DNA of 64,000 nucleotides. Origin: Dehalococcoidia bacterium. Its GTDB lineage: Bacteria > Chloroflexota > Dehalococcoidia > Lucifugimonadales > Lucifugimonadaceae. Each line of letters begins with the position of its first letter. The stretch's first letter is position 1. The stretch covers positions 1-64,000 of the forward strand of contig JAJEGY010000016.1 in NCBI GenBank assembly GCA_022819585.1. Reading direction: 5' to 3'. This document shows positions 44,441 to 52,747 of this stretch, one piece after another. Under the pieces are notes generated by a model. The model was not told the DNA's origin. It was given only the letters and a program-made list of their open reading frames with translations, and did not search any database. Made by a program: the position numbers and the translations under genes.

Positions 44441-46375
44441 CTACTTGATGATTATGTCTTCAAGTGGGTAGATCATATTGACCGGCGCGGTGTGCATCGC
44501 GATCTTCTTGGGGCTCCATTCGATCACGTCACCGTTGTAGACCGTATAGACGGGGATTTCGTATGTCGCTGGGTCCCAGTGCCAGAAAGCCTCGTGGTTT
44601 CCGAACTGGATCGCCATCTGATTGCGCGCCTCGATATCCTCTTCGCCTAACATGTCGCCATAGATCCGTTGATAGAACGGTATACCACCGCTCCACATAA
44701 TGCCGCCGGCGAACCATGCTTGCGCTTCTCGACCTTTAGCGAAGTGCGCGGGCATGCCGCCTTGTTCACCATCGTGAACCAGGTGCAGGAACGAACGGTC
44801 AACGAATGTCGGGTGCCAAGTCGTGAACGGACCAAGGTGGAACTCAACGTCGACGTTCAACGTCTCCTTCCACATCGAAGCGATCGCCTGGTGAGCCTCG
44901 CTTGGCTCGTTGCCGGCCCACCATCCGATCGTAAATCCATCGACTCCAGCCTCATTCATGAGTGCCTGGGCGCCTTCCGGATCGTATGGAACACACCATG
45001 AATCGTCATGAAGCGGGTCGTTGACCGAGATAGCCCAGTTGCATCCCTGCGAACCTAGACCCTCGAAAAGGCCATCAACCAGTGCCTGCTTATCGATTGC
45101 TTTGGCCATGGCCAAACGGACTTTCCTAGCGTTTTCCATCTCAGGACAGATCGAGGACGGGTCTGACGGGACTTCTTCTAGAAGGACTTCCCAATCACAA
45201 TCCGAACCTGGGAGGTCGTAGAAGCTGACCCACGGGAAGTCCTCTGGATTCTTTTTGGCCTCGTCGTAACCCGGGTTGTCGAGCGGATCGCCAGTCTTCG
45301 GGTTAGTCAGCTCCAAGAAGTTCGGGTTCATACCGATGTGGAGGATAACGGTCTGGAGTAACCGCCTTACGCCTCCAGCATCTTCCAACCTTCGCGTGTT
45401 CGGGAGCGTTACGTGCGTAATCATCGCTTCGCCGCTCTCAAACATCGCAATCCTAGACGCCTCTTCCGGGACCTCGATTATCCGAGCCGACGCGATGTGC
45501 GCGGCCTGGTTGTAGTGCTCGGGGAGAGCGTCGAGGACGATCTTGTCGTTGTCAAGCCACTCCCGGATCTCAAACGGACCAGTGCCGACGAAGATGTCGC
45601 GCATGCCTTCCGGCCCGTACTCGTCGTAGATCTTTTTGCTGCTGATGCCGTAAGCATCTCGGAGATTCGAGAACAGCCAACCTGGAAGCCGGCTGTCGTA
45701 CTTTATGATCTCCATCTCCGCGGTGTACTCATCGACCACGACGGTTTCGCCGTAGCAGCAGACCAAGTCACCCGAAACGTCGTGCAACGTTTCCGGATTC
45801 ACGTTCGCGTTGACCGTGTTGGTGCTCCATGCGAAGTCTTCAGCCGTGACCTCGCCCCATCCTTTGTGGAACTGGATGCCGGGCCGAATATGCCACGTGA
45901 AGCTCGTGTAGTCCGGTGCAAGTTCCCATCGCTCAGCGACGGCGGGGATAACTCTGCCGTCCGCGGACCACTGAACTGGGGTGTCCCAGACGCTGTAGTA
46001 GTACTGCTCGTTCGAACAGGTAGGCACGCACAGTTCTGGTGTGCCGACAGGCAAACCGACGGTTTGCAGCGCGGCTAGCAACGTGCCGGATTGCTCCGAG
46101 GGCATCATCATCGAGTCAGATGGCGCAGCCGTCGCCGTTACGACGACCTCGACTTCCTTCTCAACTACCTTTTCAACCTCGACCTCAACTACCTTTTCGA
46201 CTTCAACTTCCTTCTCGACCTCGACGATTTTCTCGACCACCACCGTCTCTTTGACGACAACGGTCTCGACAACGGTCTCTCCGCAGGCGACTGCGAACAT
46301 TGCAACCGCTGCGCCGACGGCAAGCAATACGATTGCAACCGTCCTATGCTTGGATTTTTCAGCGAGATAACTCAT
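44441..46375 (-). CDS. ABC transporter solute-binding lipoprotein (SBP_bac_5 family), module E
   Basis: A 644-residue binding protein with lipobox FAVAC. The stalk reads ETVVETVVVKETVVVEK, then VEVEKEVEVEKVVEVEVEK, to about residue 85. The binding domain carries FTWHIRPGIQFHKGWGEVTAEDF (in parts: IRPGIQFHKGWG), VGTGPFEI, and several Cys (ELCVPTCSNE, DLVCCYG, SICPEM) unusual for the other paralogues here. I took the ATG at 46375; a GTG three codons upstream is possible. Confidence 0.92.
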   Translation of the reverse strand: MSYLAEKSKHRTVAIVLLAVGAAVAMFAVACGETVVETVVVKETVVVEKIVEVEKEVEVEKVVEVEVEKVVEKEVEVVVTATAAPSDSMMMPSEQSGTLLAALQTVGLPVGTPELCVPTCSNEQYYYSVWDTPVQWSADGRVIPAVAERWELAPDYTSFTWHIRPGIQFHKGWGEVTAEDFAWSTNTVNANVNPETLHDVSGDLVCCYGETVVVDEYTAEMEIIKYDSRLPGWLFSNLRDAYGISSKKIYDEYGPEGMRDIFVGTGPFEIREWLDNDKIVLDALPEHYNQAAHIASARIIEVPEEASRIAMFESGEAMITHVTLPNTRRLEDAGGVRRLLQTVILHIGMNPNFLELTNPKTGDPLDNPGYDEAKKNPEDFPWVSFYDLPGSDCDWEVLLEEVPSDPSSICPEMENARKVRLAMAKAIDKQALVDGLFEGLGSQGCNWAISVNDPLHDDSWCVPYDPEGAQALMNEAGVDGFTIGWWAGNEPSEAHQAIASMWKETLNVDVEFHLGPFTTWHPTFVDRSFLHLVHDGEQGGMPAHFAKGREAQAWFAGGIMWSGGIPFYQRIYGDMLGEEDIEARNQMAIQFGNHEAFWHWDPATYEIPVYTVYNGDVIEWSPKKIAMHTAPVNMIYPLEDIIIK

Positions 46376-46670
46376 GCGCGACACTCCGTGTGCTCAATCT
46401 CCATTACTTTGCCGTGACCACTCCCGCGGTTCGAGCCGACGCCGCGCTCGGCGACGCCCTTCCCGACGGTAGGCCGTGAATGTAGATTACACGCTTTCGG
46501 CAAATTTGCGCGTTGCAACGTCGGGATTCGTAAAATTCCCAGAATTTCATATCGAATTCCTCAACTATCTCGAAAATCCGCGCAAACCAGTTGCGTTGAG
46601 GGATGCTGAAGCTATTGACAGATACCATAGGCAAGGTGAAAGACAACCGTCCAAATCGAGACATCCAAAA

Positions 46671-47876
46671 ATGCCCAAGATACGATTCGGCGCCTTCCTA
46701 GCACCACACCACCCGATCGGGGAAAATCCGATCCTCCAATTCCAAAGCAACTTGGAGTTCGCGCAACTCCTCGACCACCTCGGCTACGAAGAGTTTTGGT
46801 GTGGCGAACACCATTCCACTGGATGGGAGATGATCGCATCGCCCGAACTCTTTCTCGCTGCCGTAGCAGAGCGCACACATCGCATCATGCTCGGCACCGG
46901 CGTCGTTTCGCTTCCGTACCACAACCCGTTCATGGTTGCCCAACGGATAGTGCAACTCGATTACCAGTCCCGCGGTCGGGTGATCTTCGGATCAGGACCA
47001 GGAGCGCTACCGTCGGACGCACACACTCTCGGCTTCGACCCGATGCTTCTACGTGATCGCCAAGACGAAGCGATGGGAGTCATCCGCAAGCTCTTCGAAG
47101 GCGAAGAACGCATCACATACGAATCCGACTGGTTCACACTCCGCGACGCCAAACTTCAGCTCCGTCCCCTCCAGGAGGACATGGAGTTTGCGGTCGCTTC
47201 CATGGTCAGCCCATCCGGCATGACCTTGGCCGGCAAACACCGCGCCGGCGTTCTTTCCATCGGGTCCATGACCAAGGCAGGAATGCGCTCATTGCCTAAC
47301 CAGTGGAGCTTCGCAGAAGAATCCGCGAAAAAACACGGCAACAACGTTGACCGCAAAGATTGGCGCATCGTCCTCAGTTGGCACATCGCCGAAACCAAGG
47401 AAGAAGCCAAGGAACAGGCCAAACTCGGCCTCTTCAACCACAACAACCTCTACACTGTCGGCACTCTCGCTGGTGGTGAAGGGACCATCTACGAAACGCC
47501 AGAAGACGCCGTTGACGATGTCGCCGATTCAACTGATGGAACCACAGTCATCGGCACGCCCGATGACCTCGTCGCAAAGATCCGCGAGATGCAGGAACTG
47601 ACAGGCGGTTTCGGCTGCGTCATCGGATTCGTACACGACTGGGCAAACCGCGAGAACACATTCAGAAGCTGGGACTTGGTCGCAAGGTACGTCGTGCCAG
47701 AAGTTAACGGGTTGCTCGACGACTACCGCGAATCATATCGATGGGTGAACGAAGCCCGCGACACATGGACCCGTGCCAAAGAAGCAGTTGACACGAAAAT
47801 CGCTCAACACGAGCGCGCCGCCGAGATCATGCGCACCGAAGGATACGAAGGAGAAGTATCCGCCGATGATCACTGA
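46671..47876 (+). CDS. LLM-class flavin-dependent oxidoreductase
   Basis: A 401-residue luciferase-like (bacterial luciferase family) TIM-barrel protein. Typical segments are FGAFLAPHHPIGENP, GYEEFWCGEHHSTGWE, ILGTGVVSLPYHNPF-like MLGTGVVSLPYHNPF and RGRVIFGSGPGALPSDA. Such enzymes use reduced FMN or F420, often to hydroxylate or cleave organic molecules. I chose the ATG at 46671 (MPKIRFGAF...); the frame is open for 65 codons upstream but those residues are not family-like. The 3' end overlaps the convergent lipoprotein gene by seven bases. The substrate is unknown. Confidence 0.9.
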   Translation: MPKIRFGAFLAPHHPIGENPILQFQSNLEFAQLLDHLGYEEFWCGEHHSTGWEMIASPELFLAAVAERTHRIMLGTGVVSLPYHNPFMVAQRIVQLDYQSRGRVIFGSGPGALPSDAHTLGFDPMLLRDRQDEAMGVIRKLFEGEERITYESDWFTLRDAKLQLRPLQEDMEFAVASMVSPSGMTLAGKHRAGVLSIGSMTKAGMRSLPNQWSFAEESAKKHGNNVDRKDWRIVLSWHIAETKEEAKEQAKLGLFNHNNLYTVGTLAGGEGTIYETPEDAVDDVADSTDGTTVIGTPDDLVAKIREMQELTGGFGCVIGFVHDWANRENTFRSWDLVARYVVPEVNGLLDDYRESYRWVNEARDTWTRAKEAVDTKIAQHERAAEIMRTEGYEGEVSADDH

Positions 47877-48316
47877 TTGGTCGTAACACGCCAAGAACCG
47901 TCATCATTCGGCTCGAAGCCGATCTCCGCCTCCAAGACGTCGATCACAGCGTATTCGTCGGCACACAATCGAACCATGCCGACCGAGAAACCAGACATCA
48001 TGACGGTCCCCTTTTCACGGCAGATCTCGCCGTCGAGCCCAGCCGAGATGACGATATCCGCGGGTCGTCCCTCATGGCCAGAATACTGACAGCCCTCTCC
48101 GACCTGCAAAATCATCCCGTCCGCACATTCACCCAGTACAGTCGGTTCACCCTCGACGTATGACGCGGGAGCGGCAGGTTCGCTCGATTGCGACTCCGCG
48201 GGTTCGGAAGGCTGAGTGGCAGTTTCAGTTTCGTCACCTCCACCGCACGCCAAGATTGGCAGCGTCACAAGCAGCACCGAGATGAGAACGAGGTTTTTGA
48301 TCGTCGTCAATCTCAT
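47870..48316 (-). CDS. small lipoprotein of unknown function
   Basis: A 148-residue protein with a signal peptide ending in PILACGGG, a Ser/Glu/Pro/Ala-rich linker and a C-terminal domain of about 95 residues with four Cys (ECADGM, GCQYSG, EICREKG, RLCADEY) that may form two disulfides. I recognise no family. The ATG at 48316 is preceded by GGAGGAACG. Its last codons overlap the 3' end of the oxidoreductase gene on the other strand. Confidence 0.75.
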   Translation of the reverse strand: MRLTTIKNLVLISVLLVTLPILACGGGDETETATQPSEPAESQSSEPAAPASYVEGEPTVLGECADGMILQVGEGCQYSGHEGRPADIVISAGLDGEICREKGTVMMSGFSVGMVRLCADEYAVIDVLEAEIGFEPNDDGSWRVTTNQ

Positions 48317-48390
48317 GATTGCGTTCCTCCGCCATCTTGATCCGTAGGTTCGATACGACAAACAATACACCGAATCGGTGCGTATCGTGA

Positions 48391-49125
48391 TTAACGGACC
48401 GCGTCAGAATACCATCCGCCCCAAAATCTTTTCCGACGGCGAAACATCGCAATGAATATGGGATTGGTCCAGATCAGGATCCGCCACAGAGGCCACTCAT
48501 CAAACCGACGGGTCGACGCTAAAACCTTGGTCTCCCGAATGACCGCCACCGTCATCCCCCGGCGTTTGGCGTAACGCTTCAGCGCCCAATAGAAATCTAC
48601 GTCCTCGCCGATCCACGCCGTTTCGTCGTATCCGCCAATCTCCTCGAAAACATCTTTCCTGCAAAACTGCGTAGCGCCTTGAACCATATCGGTCATCCGG
48701 CCCAAGATCCGCCACATGCGGAGGTAGGCACGCACGAGAACTCGCCGAGGTCGGTACTCCACGTCGGCGCCTCCTCCGACGCAAATTCGATCCGACATGG
48801 CGTCGTGCACCAAGAGTAGAAGATTCTCAGGCAAAATCACGTCGGCATCCACGAACACAAGAACCTCGCCCGAAGCCTCTCTCGCACCCGCGTTCCGCGC
48901 TCGGGAAATTCCTTGCACCGGTTCATTCACCACCACCGCTCCTCTGGCATGGGCAACATCGGCAGTCCCATCCACGCTGTTGTTGTCGACGACGATCACC
49001 TCGATGCCAACATCCGCCGCGCCAACCAGACGTTTTGAGGCTGCCTCAATAGCGTCTAGCGTCGCGCCCAGATATTCCTCTTCGTTGAATGCAGGAATGA
49101 TGATCGAGACGTCCACGTCATGCAA
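48391..49125 (-). CDS. family 2 glycosyltransferase
   Basis: A 244-residue GT-A fold transferase. It starts with SIIIPAFNEEEYLGATLDAI, and has VIVVDNNSVDGT, the metal-binding DADV (about 94-97) and GEDVDFYWALKR near residue 180, where the acidic pair often includes the catalytic base. A hydrophobic C-terminal stretch (LWRILIWTNPIFIAMF) may touch the membrane. The sugar and acceptor are unknown. It resembles enzymes that add sugars to lipid carriers or hydroxylated lipids. Confidence 0.9.
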   Translation of the reverse strand: MHDVDVSIIIPAFNEEEYLGATLDAIEAASKRLVGAADVGIEVIVVDNNSVDGTADVAHARGAVVVNEPVQGISRARNAGAREASGEVLVFVDADVILPENLLLLVHDAMSDRICVGGGADVEYRPRRVLVRAYLRMWRILGRMTDMVQGATQFCRKDVFEEIGGYDETAWIGEDVDFYWALKRYAKRRGMTVAVIRETKVLASTRRFDEWPLWRILIWTNPIFIAMFRRRKRFWGGWYSDAVR

Positions 49126-49182
49126 AACCTTATCGGATTAACCTAATCAATCAGGTATCAACCGCTCCGTGAGTCCACTCCT

Positions 49183-50394
49183 ATGAAAATCACCCAAATC
49201 GAAACTATCCGCATCGCCGAACAACCCAACAACCTCTGGGTTCAGATCCACACGGACGAAGGCATCGTCGGCCTTGGCGAGACGTTCTACGCCGCACCGG
49301 TTGTCGAAGCCGCCGTCCACGACTGGTTCGGCCCCCTCCTAATCGATCGCGACCCCTTCCCGATCGAGCGCCACTGGGAAGCCATGTTCCGACTCTCCGA
49401 CCACGCCGGCTATGGTGGCGCAGAGATGCGCGCAATCTCCGCGCTAGATATCGCCCTATGGGATATCAAAGGTCAAGCACTTGGAGTTCCCGTATACGAA
49501 CTCCTCGGAGGCGCAGTCAGGACCAAAATCCGCGTCTACGCCACATCCTTGCAGTTCCACGGAGCCGGCGAACAGGCCAAAGCCCTCCTCGACGAAGGCA
49601 TCACCGCCATGAAGGGCGGACCCACCATCGGTCTGGCCCAAGCCTCTGACGGCCAATTCCTGTCGCCCAAAGAACTCGACATGGCGCTCAAACCCATCCG
49701 CGATATCCGCGACGCCGTCGGCATGGACATGCAGATAGCGAATGACGGTCACGGCAAATGGACGCTCCCCGTCGCAATCCGCATCGCCCAAGCAATGGAA
49801 CCATACGAGATGATGTGGCAAGAAGACCTCATGCCGCTACTCAACCCCGATGCTCTCGCACGTCTACAAGCAGCAACCAAAACCCCCGTCTGCATCTCCG
49901 AACGCCTCCTCACCCGCTGGCAACTCCGACAATTCATCGAAAACGGATCCGCACGCATCGTCATGCCCGACCTCATCTGGACAGGCGGCGTGTCCGAAAC
50001 CCACAAAATCGCCATCCTAGCCTCATCCCACCAAGTCCCCTTCGCACCCCACGACGCTACCGGGCCGGTAAACATCTTCGCCTGCTCGCAGATCTGCATG
50101 AGTTCCCCCAACGCCATGCTCCAAGAACACGTCCCCGCCTTCTTCAAAGGCTGGTACAACGACATCGTAGACCCCAACCTAGACATCCGAGACGGCTACC
50201 TGCACGCCCCCCAACGCCCCGGCATCGGCACCCGCTTGAAAGCCAGCGTCCGCGAACGATCCGACGCCACCATCCGCGTCAGCAACGAACCCGGCAAAAG
50301 CCTGATAGACGGATGGGGCCCACACCCCGCACGAACACCCGAAAGCCAGGCTAGAGTTGACGAACTCGAGATCGAGCGCGGGCCGCGTATGTGA
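49183..50394 (+). CDS. mandelate racemase/muconate lactonizing enzyme family dehydratase
   Basis: A 403-residue enolase-superfamily enzyme. Likely metal ligands are Asp188 (ANDGHGKW), Glu214 (WQEDLMP) and Glu240 (CISERLLTRW). Likely acid/base residues are His190 and His290 (FAPHDATGPV). The D-x-H pattern fits sugar-acid dehydratases of the galactonate/mannonate type, but the substrate is not decided. It probably dehydrates acid sugars for catabolism. The last residues (TPESQARVDELEIERGPRM) recur twice downstream as orphan 3' ends. Confidence 0.9.
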   Translation: MKITQIETIRIAEQPNNLWVQIHTDEGIVGLGETFYAAPVVEAAVHDWFGPLLIDRDPFPIERHWEAMFRLSDHAGYGGAEMRAISALDIALWDIKGQALGVPVYELLGGAVRTKIRVYATSLQFHGAGEQAKALLDEGITAMKGGPTIGLAQASDGQFLSPKELDMALKPIRDIRDAVGMDMQIANDGHGKWTLPVAIRIAQAMEPYEMMWQEDLMPLLNPDALARLQAATKTPVCISERLLTRWQLRQFIENGSARIVMPDLIWTGGVSETHKIAILASSHQVPFAPHDATGPVNIFACSQICMSSPNAMLQEHVPAFFKGWYNDIVDPNLDIRDGYLHAPQRPGIGTRLKASVRERSDATIRVSNEPGKSLIDGWGPHPARTPESQARVDELEIERGPRM

Positions 50395-50436
50395 ACCCAA
50401 CCTACAGTCTCTCGACGGCTACGCCACGCACTCACC

Positions 50437-50670
50437 ATGCCCCTCAACCCACCCCCCGACACCATCCACGCCGACTTCTCAACCTTCACCGCCAAACAAC
50501 TCCGAGAAGCCCAGGAAGAGATCTGGGCATGGATCTCCGAAGCCGAATCCGCCTCCTACGATGACGCCCCAGATGACGACATCTTAGACGAAGCCCGCGA
50601 CGCCCTGAACGAAATCATCTCCGAACGCCGAGACCTACACGGCGACGAACCTGCGCCAAGAGGTGGTTAA
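50437..50670 (+). CDS. small acidic hypothetical protein
   Basis: A 77-residue product, strongly acidic, with a predicted helical middle (KQLREAQEEIWAWISEAES) and DDAPDDDILDEARDALNEII. There is no signal peptide and no recognised family. It sits 42 bases after the enolase-superfamily gene on the same strand, within the region bounded by repeated gene tails. Confidence 0.45.
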   Translation: MPLNPPPDTIHADFSTFTAKQLREAQEEIWAWISEAESASYDDAPDDDILDEARDALNEIISERRDLHGDEPAPRGG

Positions 50671-50692
50671 TCCTGCGTCCAAATGTCGTGCT

Positions 50693-51769
50693 TCAACCGC
50701 CGGAGGGTAAAAGTTCGGCGTATTGCTCTAGGCACCAGAAGATGCCTTCCGGAGGCGAGGCGCTCTTGCCGGAGAAAAAGCCGTCCAACTCTTCCATCGT
50801 GGCAGCATCTTGCAGGCAGTCGATCAGGTCTTGCAGTTCAGGGTCATACTGCAGCCAGAGCAGACTCACCTGATTGAACGCGCCTTCATCACCCGGTGAT
50901 TCGACAGGGAAAAATGTGAGGCCGCAAGACTCAAGAACGTCCGTGATCTCGTTCAAGCCTTGAGAAGGATCGCCCATCATGGCATCCACTAGCTCATCGA
51001 TACCGATTTCATCATCGACGCAACGGAGCTGAGACGGCGTGAACAGCTCCATACCCTCACCGGACATCAGTTGCCCCGCCTCTTCGTCGCTGAGACACAT
51101 CAAGAATCTCAACGCCAACTCCGGATCTTCGCTCTCGCCAGTAGGAAGATCAATCAGACCGCTAGTGGCGTAGAAATCCCGCAAGCATGATGCACTGTCA
51201 TCCGACAACCCGCCAACCATCCCAGACAATCCGGCAACCGCAAATTCAGCAACCATCTCAACTGGCAGACATTCGATCGGAGACGGCCCAGGCTGGTCAA
51301 TCTGAGCAACCAACGGCTCATCCAGAAAATCCTGATATGCCGCATCCCCGAGCGTCGAACGAATGCACGACTGCGCGTCCTCCGGCAGAGTGTCGACGAG
51401 GTCTTGCCCGGTCGTATTTGCGTCTATCTCCAGCTGACCTGTGGACGCGGGAGTAGCGGCGACCTCAGGTGTCGGTGTATCGGCCGGGACTTCAGTCGGC
51501 TCTGGCATTGGCGTCGGAGTATCAGTCGGCACCGGCACTGGCGTAGATGTCGCCGTCGGGATCGGCTCAGGTGTCGGCGTATAGGTTGGCCTAGGCTCCA
51601 TGGTCGGAGTCGGCGCGGAAGTAGGAATAGCTGTGGGAACGACCGTTGCAGCCGGTGCTGATGTCGATCCATCATCCCCACAACCCACGACCAGCAGAAC
51701 GCAGAAGAGCGCGGGAAAAAGCAGCAGTAGCAGGCGTTTCCCAGCGAGGGCTTGCAAAATCGAGAGCAT
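50693..51769 (-). CDS. lipoprotein with Thr/Pro-rich linker, unknown function
   Basis: A 358-residue protein. The signal peptide ends in LLVVGC. A long Thr/Pro/Ala linker follows (about residues 30-110, with PTATSTPVPVPTDTPTPMPE-like text). The C-terminal domain has several Cys (AQSCIRS, IECLP, ASCLRDF, LMCLSD, LRCVDDE, ESCGL, IDCLQ, WCLEQ) and repeated short helical units with L-x-C-x-D patterns, which suggests a disulfide-rich helical-repeat domain. I recognise no family. The ATG at 51769 has GAAGG upstream. Confidence 0.75.
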   Translation of the reverse strand: MLSILQALAGKRLLLLLFPALFCVLLVVGCGDDGSTSAPAATVVPTAIPTSAPTPTMEPRPTYTPTPEPIPTATSTPVPVPTDTPTPMPEPTEVPADTPTPEVAATPASTGQLEIDANTTGQDLVDTLPEDAQSCIRSTLGDAAYQDFLDEPLVAQIDQPGPSPIECLPVEMVAEFAVAGLSGMVGGLSDDSASCLRDFYATSGLIDLPTGESEDPELALRFLMCLSDEEAGQLMSGEGMELFTPSQLRCVDDEIGIDELVDAMMGDPSQGLNEITDVLESCGLTFFPVESPGDEGAFNQVSLLWLQYDPELQDLIDCLQDAATMEELDGFFSGKSASPPEGIFWCLEQYAELLPSGG

Positions 51770-51881
51770 ATTGACCTTCAACCTTCAGACTTCATCCCAG
51801 ATTTACCCTGAGTGTACGAACGCCCATAGCGCCCATTCAATGCTCACCCACACACCGAACAGCAACTTTGATCCCTCAATC

Positions 51882-51929
51882 CAAGCAAGAGTCGAAGAAC
51901 TCGAAATCGAACGCGGACCGCAAGTCTAG
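51882..51929 (+). pseudogene. orphan 3' end of an enolase-superfamily gene, copy 2
   Basis: This frame reads QARVEELEIERGPQV and then TAG, matching the C-terminal end of the protein encoded at 49183-50394. Nothing of the upstream enzyme remains before it. Confidence 0.75.
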
Positions 51930-51993
51930 GCAACCATCGAGGTACACTCATGCCCACCCTTTTTATAAAGTAAAATGTTACAAAAGAGCTATA

Positions 51994-52320
51994 ATGGCAC
52001 CTTGCACAGATAATTCAGATCACCCGAGCGGCGAACCATTCGAGGCGCGCAACCTAACCTACGAATGGGATCCCAACAAGTCGGAATCTAATGCCGAAAA
52101 ACACAGCATAGATTTTGTAGCAGCCACCCGGTTTGAGTGGGACACCGCCGTGGTGCGTCGTAGCGACCGTCATGGCGAGACGCGTTTTGTCGCTTACGGG
52201 TACATCGAAAGACGAGTTCACGTGCTCGTGTTTACGTTGCGGGAGGATAGAATACCGATAATTAGCTTGCGTAAAGCCAGTGACCTTGAGGAGCGGTATC
52301 ATGCCGAAGCTCAAACCTGA
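51994..52320 (+). CDS. brnT: BrnT-family toxin
   Basis: A 108-residue product whose C-terminal 90 residues are typical BrnT: YEWDPNKSESNAEKHSIDF, then AATRFEWD, RYGYI-like VAYGYIERRVHVLVFTLRED and IISLRKASDLEERYH. BrnT toxins are RelE-fold ribonucleases that inhibit translation and are neutralised by BrnA. The ATG at 51994 adds about 25 N-terminal residues beyond the usual start. The region just upstream is AT-rich. The 3' end overlaps the antitoxin gene by 20 bases, the usual brn arrangement. Confidence 0.88.
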   Translation: MAPCTDNSDHPSGEPFEARNLTYEWDPNKSESNAEKHSIDFVAATRFEWDTAVVRRSDRHGETRFVAYGYIERRVHVLVFTLREDRIPIISLRKASDLEERYHAEAQT

Positions 52321-52525
52321 TCACATCTCACCAACTCCTGAAGAGAGCGCTGCTATCCGCGCCGCCATCGCCGAAGATCCTGACACGTTCGAACTCGACG
52401 CCGAGTGGTTCCGTGAAGCCAAACCGGTCAAAGAGGTTCTGCCTGAACTTTGGGAGGCTTGGAACAGGAACGGGCAAACGGATGGCAAGGCGACCTCCAG
52501 TTCGGATAACGGTGCTGTTAGTTAG
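52301..52525 (+). CDS. brnA: BrnA-like antitoxin lacking the DNA-binding domain
   Basis: A 74-residue product that starts like BrnA (MPKLKPDHISPTPEESAAI...IAEDPDTFELDAEWF) and continues through VKEVLPELWEAW. Full antitoxins go on with a ribbon-helix-helix domain. Here the protein ends in a Ser/Asp-rich tail, and none of the three frames downstream encodes that domain. The toxin-binding half may still work, but autoregulation by DNA binding should be lost. A frameshift or truncation is likely. Confidence 0.75.
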   Translation: MPKLKPDHISPTPEESAAIRAAIAEDPDTFELDAEWFREAKPVKEVLPELWEAWNRNGQTDGKATSSSDNGAVS

Positions 52526-52586
52526 CAAGTAAGTAACTCGCTACACAAAGACCACGCGCTCAAATCCACAGCAGCGGGGGCACGCC

Positions 52587-52649
52587 GTACGAACACCCGA
52601 AAGCCAAGCACGAGTCGACGAACTGGAGATCGAACGCGATTCGCAGTAG
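52587..52649 (+). pseudogene. orphan 3' end of an enolase-superfamily gene, copy 3
   Basis: This frame reads VRTPESQARVDELEIERDSQ and then TAG. It matches the protein tail encoded at 50332-50394. In the shared central part most base differences are synonymous, so it is a remnant of a diverged coding gene rather than a recent copy. Confidence 0.8.
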
Positions 52650-52747
52650 TCAACCTAGTTGATTGGTGTCGAACCATGCGTTTGCAACGTTTCTCGCCGG
52701 CTTTTATTGCTGATACTCGTCACAGCCTGCAAATCAAACGGACGACA

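Noticed and set aside
46476-46670. N-terminal extension of the LLM oxidoreductase
   Set aside because: The 65 extra residues are unlike the family and the conserved start MPKIRFGAF follows at 46671.
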